A DNA stretch of 64,000 bases, from contig NDFF03000391.1 of assembly GCA_002150815.3 (NCBI GenBank), positions 1-64,000 of the forward strand. Reading direction: 5' to 3'. Position 1 is the first letter of the stretch. Every line of letters begins with the position of its first letter. The translations under genes and the position numbers were made by a program. Below, piece by piece: positions 1 to 10,790 of this stretch. Source of the DNA: Grammothele lineata. Lineage: Eukaryota > Basidiomycota > Agaricomycetes > Polyporales > Polyporaceae. The notes beneath the pieces were generated by a model. It saw nothing but the letters and a program-made list of their open reading frames with translations, ran no database searches and had not been told where the DNA came from.

Positions 1-58
1 GCGGGGGCGGGCGGGAGGAGGCGCGGGCGGGAGGAGGCGCGGGCGGGCGGGAGGGAGC
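1..58. repeat. GC-rich low-complexity tract
   Basis: The window opens in a purine-rich GC tract made of imperfect tandem copies of a roughly 16-base unit of the form gcgcgggcgggaggag. It is cut by the window edge, so its true length is unknown. The following bases to about 428 hold only short open frames with arginine- and glycine-rich translations that resemble no protein. Confidence 0.6.
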
Positions 59-428
59 TCATGTCGGAAACATACCAGACGAGAAGATTTGTCAGGAGTC
101 GGGGGAAGCACCGGAAAGGGCAACGGCGGCGCGCCCTGTCAGACGGGAAGGGCGGGCGCGCCGGCGGGGGCGGAGTTCTCATCGGAGGACGGGAGGGCAC
201 GTGGGCGCGGAACGCGGGGAGGGCCGGAAACAACGGGAAACACTCCGGCGCAACATACGGGGCAGAAAACATGGAATCGCGCCCGACGGATTGGAATTAC
301 GGAGAGAAATAGCCAGCAGTACAGGGGACAAGGGGGAAGCCTTCTAAATAGGCGCAACACGCCCCCCTTGTTGTCACGGCTAATTAGAAGCCAGGCGTGG
401 GACGATCAGGTGCCTCTTCCGCACGCTT

Positions 429-1817
429 GTGACCACCCCCCATCCGTATCTGACTTCCGTCATCTTCGCAAGCCCTCATGCCGATGGCACCGAGGACTGG
501 GGTGAGCCATACACTAACGCTCAACCCCTTCCGGCTCATTTTTCTCAATGCATACCTCGATTACAACATCTGGACTTATGGGTTGATGACCACCCTCCTC
601 CCGACTGGGCTGAGATGCTTCGCAACGTCGTCGTGGCCAGATCGGAGCAGCTTCGTACCCTCTGTTTCTGGGGTGGGTCTGTATATCAGCTCCCCCCTCT
701 TCAAGCGACTGTGCTCGCCGATGGCGTTATGTTCCCCCAGATTCACCACCTCATGCTCCCCGAGACATTCGTCCTCGAGAAACACTTTTATCGAATGTTC
801 TCTCTCGCGAAGTCTCTTACCATCTTGCGCAAGGAGTCGCTCGTTGAAACCAGAGCCATGGAAGATGGCGGCGACATTCAAGTTAGCGACTACGATTCCG
901 ACGATCACGGAGCTGACGAGCCTGAAAGCGACAGCGAGGATGCCATGGAGAACGAAATCGAAGATGAAGATGCTGCAAGGGACCACGGCGCAGATCAAGA
1001 GCACATCGGCGAGGACTCGGATAGAGACGATCCGGAGGCCACTCACGTCTCCCAGGAGAACAACGGCAAGCCACGTCCTTGTCGCATCTCCGTCCCGGAC
1101 GACGCCTGGCAGCATATCGAGCGTCTTGCCTGCACCACGACCGCTCTTACCTGCTTCCTTCCCTCCAAAACGCCTGCAGCAGCGCGCCGTCCCATCCATA
1201 GCGTGCAATTAAGCGGTGCACAGTACGAACCGTTCGAGGAATACATGGAGATCGACACCTCTGACGTACCCCTATGGCCTCGTCTACGCAGGGTCCTCTC
1301 CCATCTGCAGTTCTCCGCGGTGCCTCTGCGGGAATTGAGCTTCGTCACGAAGACGCTGGACGTGAAGTCGCTCAAGCAGATCGTATGCAATAATCCGCGC
1401 CTCGAATATCTCCTCATCACGATTGATCTGAGCGTGCAACCCTCCGCAGTGAGCACTTCACCTTTCTTCGTAAGGCTGGGTTGCCCACTGATAGTACTGA
1501 CTCTTCGCTCGTCGGGTGGGCAGCGTGATCTATGCGCGCTCGGGCGTAAAGTCTTTGTCCACGCCCCGAGCTTACACACCTTCCTCCTCTCCGATAACAT
1601 CTTCAAGCGATATCAAAGGACACTGTTTTCCTTTGCACGCGAGTTAATCCTCCAGCGTTCTATCCTCGCCAAATACTCGATCCACGCGCCCGCACTCCGT
1701 CGCGTCGCGTTCACGACGGACTGCGAATGGGAGAAGGGCGCAGACGGGTGGTGGTATCTCATCGAAGGCGCGGACCGGAGGTATGGCGGCGTTCAATTAT
1801 ACTTAGATCGCACTTAG
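429..1817 (+). CDS. F-box/LRR-like protein paralogue, N-terminus missing or unresolved
   Basis: The open frame is a relative of the F-box protein at 14444-15984. The shared C-terminal block includes a P-L-H-T-F-L-L-S stretch and a conserved A-F-T-T-x-x-E-W-E-K motif followed by a W-Y motif. A 75-nt intron with GTGAGC and CAG borders probably lies at 1449-1523. It is a multiple of three without stops, so the frame reads through, and it falls in phase 0 exactly where the paralogue has its intron. A very acidic Asp/Glu insertion (about residues 145-200) is absent from the paralogue. The frame opens at a GTG, an in-frame TAA sits at 381-383, and I find no F-box sequence in the 428 bases upstream. 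The gene is therefore either 5'-truncated or has an exon I cannot see. It may be a pseudogene. Confidence 0.6.
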   Translation: MTTPHPYLTSVIFASPHADGTEDWGEPYTNAQPLPAHFSQCIPRLQHLDLWVDDHPPPDWAEMLRNVVVARSEQLRTLCFWGGSVYQLPPLQATVLADGVMFPQIHHLMLPETFVLEKHFYRMFSLAKSLTILRKESLVETRAMEDGGDIQVSDYDSDDHGADEPESDSEDAMENEIEDEDAARDHGADQEHIGEDSDRDDPEATHVSQENNGKPRPCRISVPDDAWQHIERLACTTTALTCFLPSKTPAAARRPIHSVQLSGAQYEPFEEYMEIDTSDVPLWPRLRRVLSHLQFSAVPLRELSFVTKTLDVKSLKQIVCNNPRLEYLLITIDLSVQPSAVSTSPFFVRLGCPLIVLTLRSSGGQRDLCALGRKVFVHAPSLHTFLLSDNIFKRYQRTLFSFARELILQRSILAKYSIHAPALRRVAFTTDCEWEKGADGWWYLIEGADRRYGGVQLYLDRT

Positions 1818-2213
1818 CTTGACAATCCTGTATTGGAGGCAAGGAGTTGCACCTGATAACCTTCTTAGCGAAGGCAGTTTTTTGGTTGAGGGCACATGAC
1901 GATGGATGTCGGATTCGCTACTTCACCCTAGCCTGCGAAGCGTGTTTGTGAAAAAGTTGCTTGGAAAAGCTGTCCATCTTCAAAGGCCTGCATTCGTGGT
2001 GCACATTTTGCCAAAGAGCAACCGAGTGAGGCACAAAGATGATGCCATGATAAGGACGGAATACATAGTAGAACACTGATACAACACACGACAGCCGTAA
2101 CACAGCGATAGAGCACAAGACGAGGACAACAAAGAGAACTATACGAACCCTACCAATCGCGGGATACTCATACATGACAACTGAGACATTCAACACAGCG
2201 TAGCGTACACAGC
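1818..2213. other. Intergenic space between tail-to-tail genes
   Basis: This is the 3' flank of both the F-box-like gene and the BTB gene. No protein-coding or structural signal is recognised. Confidence 0.5.
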
Positions 2214-3157
2214 TCAGAATAAATCACTAGCGAAGACTTCCCTGATCTTCGGCATGAAGTCCCAGGATGCCCGTAACGTTTGTACACTGACGGATGCGGG
2301 GCGCCGCCCATGCGGCGCGAGCTGGCCGTGTGCATGGAGGCAGTAGTTGCAGCCACAAGTACTGCGCTCGCCTTGGAAGACGACACTGTCGCGTACTTGA
2401 AGCAGCTTGGCAACGGTATCCCAGCCAAGTGCCTCGAGATCAGCGGGCGAAAGCGTCTCCTTCTGCGCGAGCGAGAGCAAAGCGACTTCGATCCACGAGG
2501 GAATCCGAAAGCGGCGTGCCAGCACGATGCGCTCGACAGGGGTGCGGACCAACTTGGAAAGCTGCGTGATGGCTTCATCGCGTAGGGCTTCGAAACTCCA
2601 CATGGTGGATAGGTGGAGGACGGACATCCACTCGTCTTCGGTGAGGCTTTTGCGCGTCCCGTACGTTCTGGAGAACGCAAAATATGCGTGTGAACGACTA
2701 TCTCAGGGATCAAAAGGGCAGTGCAGAAGCACGAGAGGTGACAAGAGAGCATTCACGCAGTACAACTCACCAATCGTCCGCCTTCCTTGCAGATACCCAT
2801 TACCCAACGCGACATACTGTGCTCCCTAAGTTGACAAGAAAACAGGTACTCACGGTGGGAGGAGAACACGCAGGAATGCCTTGAATTCGTGGCTCTTCAC
2901 GCCTTCCAGAAGCAACGGATGATCGTCGCTGGAGCCATCTTGGGAGCGGGAACCGTTCGGCGGAGATAGACTGAACATGTCGTCGAATACAGATCCCTCG
3001 AGCTCGAAGGGCCGCCGCGAGACCTTGAAGAGCACGTCTTCCACCTGCAATGGCAGTGATGTCGTACAAATCCTTGAGAACCGGCATAAGCGCGATAGAT
3101 ACGCACCTGGAAGATAATGTCCTCCGAATAGAACTCCTCGTCGCGTCGCGGGAACAT
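2214..3157 (-). CDS. BTB/POZ domain protein (copy 1)
   Basis: Fungal BTB/POZ protein, likely a protein-interaction or cullin-3 adaptor type (family knowledge; partner unknown). Exons are 3107-3157, 2854-3044 and 2214-2667. Introns 3045-3106 (phase 0) and 2668-2853 (phase 2) sit at the same codons as in the second copy at 38294-39220. The BTB core begins at the D-E-E-F-Y-S-E-D stretch and continues across intron 1 with V-E-D-V-L-F-K-V, a typical fungal BTB start. The C-terminal part carries L-S-T-M-W and A-R-R-F-x-I-P-x-W, followed by a Cys cluster (C-G-C-N-Y-C), all shared with copy 2. With this ATG the product is 231 aa. The frame stays open about 60 codons upstream without another ATG, and copy 2 has 27 extra N-terminal residues rich in Ser and Thr, so an upstream 5' exon is likely. 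Confidence 0.8.
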
Positions 3158-3685
3158 TGGAGGAGTAATCGGCGTATCTTGGGATCTAAAAGACCCTAGC
3201 TCACTCGGAGTGTCGAGCGAGGATGTAGAGGAGTCGCCCGCCGTTGTCTCCTCCCACGAAAGGTCTTTGAGGCGAAATCGGCGAGAGAGACAACAACGTC
3301 GTCAGGGTGGGACAACGTAGGTGACATGGAGATGTACCATTGTCTACACCGTGCCCGCCGTCTTCGTGGCGCGGGGTCCCCCTGTCCATGACGAGTATAC
3401 GAGGAAACGGGAGAGAGATGATGAGCGGATGCCCGAGGTGAGAGACCCGACAGTAGTGATAAGGGCACTAGCAGCTCGCGGTCAAGTCGGCAGGCGACTT
3501 GATTATTGCATGCGGCTCAGCGGAGGTACCGGACCGGTGCCCCGCGGGGTGTGCGGTTCGAATCCAGAAGATGCCATTTCTCCAAGTTACTTTACTACGT
3601 CAACAAATCTTCTTTACTTCACCGCTGTCAAATTATAGCGAGCACTAAGCGGGCTATCAATGCCATACAAACGCGGCCACATCGT
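3158..3685. other. Intergenic; isolated pol III box-like motifs
   Basis: The region probably holds the 5' end of the BTB gene and the 3' flank of the first P450. It contains a motif like a tRNA A box at 3514-3523 and a perfect B-box-like ggttcgaatcc at 3555-3565, but the sequence around them does not fold as a tRNA. Confidence 0.4.
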
Positions 3686-6139
3686 TTATGTTTTCCACAA
3701 CGAAACCTTCATCGGCATCTCAGGTTTCCCAGTCCTGCTCACGCTCGGATACGCAACAGCAGCGTGGTTCCAGATGATCTCCGTCTTTGAAAGCTCGAAC
3801 TTGAAGTTGGCGAGAAGAGTAGCCATGATGACCTCTGGAAGAGAAGCTGTTAATAACACGCAATCTTCAAAGCATGTACGGCCAAGACGTACTGAGCTCG
3901 AGCTGCGCGTACTTGAATCCACTGATTCGAACCAACATAGTGAGTGTCTTGTCAGAATGTATTGCAGTGGAACACATGGAGTACTCACATACACGCCCTC
4001 CCGCCTCCGTGAAACGACATCCTGTTCCCCGAGCGTTAGCCTTTGCATGAACCTGAAGGGAATCAGAGCACGACATCACTCACAGGTTCGAGTATACGCC
4101 AGGGACACGCGCAGCCTCTACGGTGGCTGGGAGCGGTGCAAGCCATCGTTCGGGCTTCCACTCATGCGCATCCGCGCCCCAGAGAGCAGGGTTCGTGTTG
4201 CACGCCCGTAGGTTCAACAACACGACCGTGCCCTTGGGGATAGGGACCTCAGCGAGGCGCATCCCATTCTTGTCTCGGATGGGATCGAGTAGAGGCAAAA
4301 CGGTGTCTTGGGCCGCTCTGTGATGGTACAGAGTAGATCAGATACATCCAATCATAACGGTGATGGGTAAACGTACGTTCGAGCAAGGGAACGCACTGGT
4401 GCATATCTGTGCATATTGAGTTCATCTCATGTCTCTGTCCGTTCAAGCAGGACGACGTACACGCGAAGCGTCTCCCGGCAGACCGCATCGAGGTATGGGA
4501 GTTCCATGATGGTGTCGTACGAGACCTCCTCTCCGGCTTGCGCCTCAAGAATCTCCGTACGCAGCCGCTCTTGTACATCTTGATATTGCGCGAGGAGATG
4601 AAGAAGGCGTGCGGTGGCATTCGAGGTTGTATCCATCCCTGCAAGAATGAATGTACTAGGAAAAGAGCACAACGGAAAGGACATTCAGCAGAGATGGAAC
4701 AATACGAAACGACCCTGGGCGCAACTTACGAAACTTGCGCGATCAGCTCGTCGTCCGTCAACCTCTCCTTCTCATCTGCGGCCATGTTCGCGCGCACTGT
4801 CAGCCACGCTCGCGAGTCAGCGCCCATCCAAGTGGGCTCGACCACGTGAAGAAAGGATCACTCACGCAAGATGCTCATGATATCCTTCCCCTCTCCGACC
4901 TGCCGCTTCACCGCGTCGTCCCCCCGGGCCAGCGCAGCGCGCTTCTCAGCAACGATCTCGCACGAACGCGCGTGCATCGTGTCGACGATGTTCTTCATGT
5001 ACTGCACGCTCGCTAAAGGCGTCGCGTCCACGATCGCGCGACGGAGCCACGCCGGCCCAAACGCGAAGGGCGCAACGAGCATGCGGAGTACGGAGAGCGT
5101 GTTCAACGCCGAGCTAGAGCGAACAGCGCATAAAGGGCTCTGGTTAGCGCCACCCCGAGCGAACGTATGCGGGAAGATTGGAAGGAAGCGCTCACAAGAA
5201 AGACTTGACGGCGTCGACCAGGGAGTTGTCTGTAGGCTCCGAGACGATGGGGTCGAACGAGTGGCCAAGTGCGCCCTGGCCGAGCAGCTCGAGCGCGGTG
5301 CGGCCCGACCACCTGAGCATGTCGACTTCCTTCGTGGATCCGGCACTGATTTCAGCGGAGAGCGCATCCCACAGCTGTGTGGTGGCGCGTCAGCAAAACT
5401 GACGAGCGATCGCCGCAAATCGGAACTTGGAGAAGGGGAAGTGGGGCAACGGGAAGGTGGGAAGACAGACAGACCTTGAACGACGTCTCATAGAAGAGCG
5501 ACGTGATGCCTCGGAGGTACGCCGCAGAAAACGCGGGCGTGAGCATCTTCCGCTGCTTACGATGTTGCGGTCCACCTGTGGTCAATAGCCCAGGGCCTAG
5601 AAGCATTCCGCTGTCCGCGACGGGATGTCAGAACGAGCGTGCACGGTCCGTGCTATACGAGGAAGGTAGCTCGCCTGAGCTTCCCGCCATCCTTGATCCA
5701 GATTTCTTGGTCTTTGATGACGATATTGTACAGTGCCTTGGGGTCATAGACATGTAGCCAGGTGCGCTGTTCACCACCGGGCATACGTCGGTCGGGGAGA
5801 TCAGTGAATATTCATAACATTTGAGAAAGCTAACTCACGCCGAACGGTCCGGCGAGCTTGCAGAGAGGCCCATAAGTATCGATAAGCTGTTGGACCCACT
5901 CGTGGCTGTGTCTGTTGAAGACCTGGGGTATATTGCCTGCAAGAAGGGTAGCACCGATGAGCTGGTGACCGACCACAAGCGCTCCCGGCACCCGAGTGGA
6001 ACTCGCCTTTGAAGAACGACGTCGAAGATGGGCCCGGTATATTCTTCAGAGGTTGATTGGCCAGGCACTTCAGGTTTGAGACGAGAACGACGGCGAGCGC
6101 AACAAACAAGCCCGCGGCGAGGACCAACCCGACTTCCAT
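3686..6139 (-). CDS. Cytochrome P450 monooxygenase (copy 1)
   Basis: Membrane-anchored haem-thiolate monooxygenase, probably microsomal; substrate unknown. Thirteen exons join to 540 aa with every phase consistent: 6007-6139, 5839-5936, 5675-5766, 5475-5610, 5196-5374, 4866-5113, 4730-4796, 4461-4655, 4377-4406, 4084-4317, 3989-4021, 3893-3921, 3686-3834. An N-terminal hydrophobic anchor (about residues 4-21) is followed by a Pro-rich hinge (I-P-G-P). Then come the I-helix A-G-M-D-T-T-S, the K-helix E-T-L-R, the P-E-R-W motif and the haem-binding F-H-G-G-G-R-A-C-I-G, whose Cys is the iron ligand. The start is the ATG at 6139; the in-frame GTG at 6157 is not a likely start. Introns 1 and 3 begin with GC (GCGAGT and GCGAGC). 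Copy 2 at 8390-10729 has nearly the same exon lengths. Confidence 0.93.
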
Positions 6140-6211
6140 GTCGTCGTAGGCAGCCACGCGGAGAGATGGTACTAGAAGATATGAGTGAGACTACGTTGCC
6201 CAACGAGTCAG

Positions 6212-6230
6212 TCAAGTATATATATACGCA
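6212..6230 (-). promoter_or_regulatory. TATA-like element of P450 copy 1
   Basis: On the minus strand a run of alternating T and A (tatatata) lies about 80 bases before the P450 start codon, a plausible TATA box position. Assignment is by sequence and position only. Confidence 0.45.
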
Positions 6231-7067
6231 GGGAACATTGACTCATCGATCATGTTGGGACAAGGTTCGATGCCTCCTGTAGCGCCTTTGTCGGAGCTCG
6301 AGATGGGTCGTGGGATTTAGAATGTAGGTAGAGAGCGCATTGTAGTACTGTGAGGGTTTATCGTATGCCGAACGAAGGGGACGTGCGAGTCCCAGAAGGC
6401 GACTCGGCATCTGGTAATGGCAGTGCGGAGAAGGGACTGGCATTCGTGCCTTCTAGAGTGTGTCCTCTATCTGCAATAGAATGTGCATGAAGGATAGACC
6501 ACATCGAAGAGATTGAAGTACGCAACTGAGACTCGGAGATTGCTCCGATGTTTCATGACATCCTCATAATTATGGGATTTGAAGGCTATGTTTATGTCTG
6601 TTCCGACTCGGACGACAAGCTGCGGTCAAAACTCCGGCGTCGAATTGAAGAAGCACGTCCGGAAGTTGTCGACTACACACTCGGAAACACACCCGGATTT
6701 CGTCAGTTCGGCTGAAAGGCCGGTAGGTCCCGATGGTTGTCCGTGAGGATGATCATTGCTTTTGACTAAGAGAGGAGGATTCGCTCCGTACGAGTAGCAT
6801 CCTGTGGGAGAGCCACGAAACACAATGGGGGTTGGTAAGGCGACATCACCTTCGGGCGGTGCTCTACTACACATCGAAGCAGTGCACCAAGACTCGTGTT
6901 CTATACATTATGACGTGACGATCGTGTGGTAGTGAGTTACATTGCTTTGTCGACGAGACTTCTCTGCTCTTCCCCTAAATCCGAATCGATACAACCAATA
7001 ATACACTCGAAAAACAAAAGACGTGACACACCGAGTCCAATTCCACACAATCCCCTCTGGTAAGCTC
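6231..7067. other. Intergenic region
   Basis: Upstream flank of the first P450 and downstream flank of the 244-aa gene. Only short frames with no recognisable protein are present. Confidence 0.5.
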
Positions 7068-7891
7068 CTACTCGTCGTCATCTGAAATCGGGTCGCGCGA
7101 GTCCTCCTCATCCTCGAGAACCACCCCTCGGGTCTCCGCAGGCAGGCCAAGCCGCGCACGGACGAGCGTGAAGGCGAGATCGTTCTGGCACCCCTTGTGC
7201 GCACCGCTGAACACGGCATCGACGTACTCGTTCTCTTCGTCGTACTGCCGCCCGAGGGGGGACAGCTCCTCGCGCGCGCGATCGACGATGCAGTCTAGCG
7301 CGTGCGCGGCCTCTCCGCCCGCGTCGAGAAACGCGGTGAGGTCGGAAGGTTTCACACTATCCGGGGTGGAGGCCTCCGACGGAGTGTCATCCTCTTTGGA
7401 GGATACTACAGGGGAAGTCTTGGAGAAAGCGACGAGGCGTTCGGAGACGGTTGCGGTGGTAGGGAAGGATGAGGCGTCGCCGCCCTCCTCCTCGAGGATG
7501 TCTTTGATGATCTTGAACACGGCCACGTACCCACGATATACCGCGTCGCCATCCTTCTCTGATAATGGTCGTATCTTTTCGCGCACGTCCTCCGGAAGGT
7601 AGTACACAGCGCGGTCGATACTGGCGTAGTCGACAGGAAGTACGCTCGTGACGTCCTTGGGCACGCCATCTTGCGTTTTAAGCAGCGAGCGCGACCTGCC
7701 GTAGCATAGTCCCGTTGAGTCTAAAACCAGCGTAATCGGGCATGAGAGATGTGGTAGGAGAGCAAAAAGGTGACGCGACGCGACGCGCCGAACAGAACGA
7801 GGTACTCACCCTCCAATCGGTCTCTCATACGCGGTGACAGCCAACCCTCGAAGCAGTTTCCACAAGTGCATGAGCTCTTCTCCTCAGTCAT
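7068..7891 (-). CDS. Conserved hypothetical protein, Cys-rich N-terminal motif
   Basis: Two exons (7810-7891 and 7068-7720) with an 89-nt phase-1 intron at 7721-7809 give 244 aa from the ATG at 7891. The short first exon encodes C-T-C-G-N-C-F-E-G-W-L-S-P-R-M-R, a CxCxxC-type motif followed by G-W-L-S-P-R-M. I recall similar motifs in uncharacterised Agaricomycete proteins, but I cannot name a function. The rest is largely helical and charged and ends in an acidic tail (D-E-E-D, then S-D-D-D-E). There is no signal peptide or membrane segment. It sits between the two P450 copies on the same strand. Intron placement depends on frame continuity and good splice sites (GTGAGT and TTTTAG). Confidence 0.75.
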
Positions 7892-8389
7892 GATGTTTCG
7901 CGGACGAGCAAAGTGAGGTAAGGAAAACTCAGATATAGAGGATGGTGGCGAGACGTTGAGGCTGAGAGGCGGGGCTGACGGACAACTTATACGGCACGAC
8001 GCGAGGACCATGGGCGCTCACGCGCCTGGCCTGTGCGGAGGATCAGAAACAAGACCCACATCGTCTCGGGTCTTTTATTATCGGAAAACAATACCCAACG
8101 CTTTATGTGTTATGTGGTGTGTTGCGCCTGAAGCAATTTTAGGGGAAACGGGCACTCTGTTACCGCGATACCACCGTATCGAACCTATGCATTCTGAGTG
8201 CATTCTGCGGTAACATGGCCCGAGGCCCGGATCGTAGGGAAGAGAATAGCGAGTGCTGTGAATAGGAGTAATGACAGGGGTACTACATGTGCGTGCAAGG
8301 AATTTCGGATAGGTACGCTAGTCTGCCCCGACTGAAGATGGTAGCGACTCGGAATGCTACCGTGGCGGATATGCTGATGTCTCCGAGGC
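7892..8389. other. Intergenic region
   Basis: Separates the 244-aa gene from P450 copy 2. No feature is recognised. Confidence 0.5.
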
Positions 8390-10729
8390 CTACGCATCTA
8401 GAATAGAGACCTTCATCGGCATCTCCGGCTTCGTGCTCTCCTCTCCAACAGCAGGGTACGCAACGCCGGCGCTGTTCCACACGATGTGTTCTTTCCCGAG
8501 TTCGAACTTGAAATTGGCGAGCAGAATGACGAGGATGACCTCTGCAGATAAACAGTTAGCGTATATAACGTAGCGAGAGGTAGATACTCACTCAGTTCAA
8601 GCTGCGCGTACTTGAAGCCACTGTGAGACGTGTCAGCTCGTCTACAGACTACTGGAGATCACAGCATGGCGGGCCTCCGAACTTACATGCACGACCTTCC
8701 GCCACCTAGGAAGGACATCCTACGGCAACTACTGAACACCGCGCCTGGGACAAAATTGGCAACATAAACACGCACAGGTTCGCATACACTCCAGGCACGC
8801 GTGCTTCCTCCAGCGTGCTCGGCAGCGGCTCCAGCCAGCGGTCCGGCCGCCACTCGTACGAATCTTCTCCCCACAGCGCCCGGTTCGTGTTGCACGCCCA
8901 GAGGTTGAGGACCGCGACCGTGCCTTTGGGGACCGCAACCTCGGATATCGTAGAGCCGTCTTTGCCCCGGATGGGTTCGTGCAGGGGTAGAACGGTGTCG
9001 CGAGCGGCACTGAAGGGGAAAGAGCGTGTTAGAGTTGGACGATGACGTCATACGGGACGCGTGGCGCTAAGACAGTGCTTGTAGACGTACCCGCGGGCAA
9101 CCAGGCGAACCGGGCCGTACCTATGAATATAGAACGTTAATCACGATTATGAGGAGAGAGAACCAACAAGGACGTACAGACGCAGAGTCTCCCGACAGAC
9201 TGCATCTAGGAACGGTAGCTCCATGAGTTGGTCGTAGGGAAGGGCTTCTCCTGTGTAGACTTCAAGGATCTCGTCGCGCAAGCGGGTTTGGACGTCAGGA
9301 TAGGTAGCGAGCAGGTGAAGCAAGCGCGATGCCGCATTCGAAGTAGTGTCCATGCCAGCGAGAATGAGGGTGCTAGCAGGAGTGCAGGCGTGTCAGAGAT
9401 GGCGGGTGGATGGAACATGTGGGTACTTACGACACTTGACCGATGAGCTCCTCGTCGGACAAACGTTCGTTCTCAGACGCAGCCATGTTCGCCCTGACTA
9501 CATCCCAGCACGTGCTAGCGGCTTCAGGATTGGATGTTCAGGAACATGAAAACTGACTCACGTAGAATGCTCATAATATCTTTGCCCTCGCCGACCTGTT
9601 TGGCGAGCGCTTCATCGCCCCGCTCGAGAGCGGCCTTCTTCTCCGCAATGATCTCCACCGACCGCTTGTACATCACGTCGGAAATGTTTTTCATTCGCTG
9701 GATACGTTTGATCGGGACCGCGTCCACAATGGCGCGACGCAGCCACGCGGGACCGGCGAGGGCGACTGGGTTGACGATCGCGCGGAATACGGCGATGGAG
9801 TTCAGTGCGGCACTGAACCGAAGCGATGAGAACGACCGGAGACAGGCAAAAAGGATACAGATGAGACGTACAAGAATGATTTGACCGAATCTGAGAACAT
9901 GCTGTCCAAGGGCTCCTCCACGATCGGATCGAACGAGTAGCCAAGCGCACCCTGCCCGAGCAGTTCCAACGCAGTACGACCCATCCATTGCACCATGTCG
10001 ACCTCCTTCGGGCCTCCCGCCAGTTGGACTCGGAGCGCGTCGCGAAGCTAAAATGGAATGGTATGGAGCGGTGACGAAGGTACTCAAAAAGCTAGCACTG
10101 ACCTTGTGCGATGTTTCAAAGAAGATAGGCGTAACGTTGCGCAGGTACGCGGCTGAGAACACCGGTGTGAGCATCTTGCGTTGCTTGCGATGTTGTGCGC
10201 CCTCGGTCGTCAAGAGCCCGGGTCCTAGGAGTAGAGAGCTGCGTGGAAGTAGGATGGGGCATGAACAAAGAGTGCAGAGGGATCGGGCACCAGCTTACTT
10301 GAAACTTCCCGTAGCTTTCCTCCAAATATCCTGGTCTTTGATCGTGATGGCGTGGAGGGCCTTGGCGTCGAATACGTGCAACCAGGGGCGCTGAGACGAC
10401 GAATGAGTTTGACGTACGCGTTTAAATAGTCGTACGCACACCGTAGGGACCATTCAGCGCGCACAGCGGACCATACGTTTCCGAGATGTGCTTCACCCAA
10501 TCTGCACTGCGCCGGTCTGTGAACTGAACGAAATTGCCTGCAGGTACAGCCTAAGTGAAGGAGACGTGTCACGAGCTGCAAAGGAATGCCTACCTCTCAA
10601 GAGGGAAGCAGAGGGAGGTCCAGCTAGGTTCGTGAGGGGGGATACTGCGAAGAACTTGCGAGCGAGCCAGACAACTGCGGTAACTAGCGCACCCGCCGCG
10701 ATGCCCAAGGAGACAGAGGTTGAGTCCAT
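8390..10729 (-). CDS. Cytochrome P450 monooxygenase (copy 2)
   Basis: Haem-thiolate monooxygenase closely related to copy 1; substrate unknown. The 13 exons give 542 aa: 10594-10729, 10440-10537, 10299-10390, 10103-10238, 9872-10047, 9562-9812, 9431-9497, 9178-9372, 9091-9120, 8776-9009, 8687-8719, 8592-8620, 8390-8541. Ten of the 13 exon lengths (98, 92, 136, 67, 195, 30, 234, 33, 29 and others within 3 nt) are identical or nearly so to copy 1. Motifs are an N-terminal anchor, A-G-M-D-T-T-S in the I helix, E-T-L-R, P-D-R-W and the haem motif F-L-G-G-G-R-S-C-I-G. Here all introns begin with GT. The start is the ATG at 10729; the in-frame TTG at 10741 is not used. The pair most likely arose by duplication. 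Confidence 0.93.
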
Positions 10730-10767
10730 GGAGGGCCTCAAAGAGATGCGTTTGGTGTCGTTCTGCC

Positions 10768-10790
10768 GCTATATCTGCATATATATGCGG
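10768..10790 (-). promoter_or_regulatory. TATA-like element of P450 copy 2
   Basis: An AT run with catatatatg on the minus strand lies 45-60 bases before the start codon of P450 copy 2, in a promoter position like that of copy 1. Confidence 0.4.

Noticed and set aside
3514..3565. tRNA gene suggested by A-box-like ggctcagcgg and B-box-like ggttcgaatcc
   Set aside because: The bases around the T loop do not form a five-pair stem, no matching acceptor stem lies upstream, and no D or anticodon arm can be drawn. At most it is a degenerate tRNA-derived remnant.
6140..6157. GTG at 6157 as the start of P450 copy 1
   Set aside because: Nuclear fungal genes rarely start at GTG, and an ATG at 6139 gives a normal P450 anchor.
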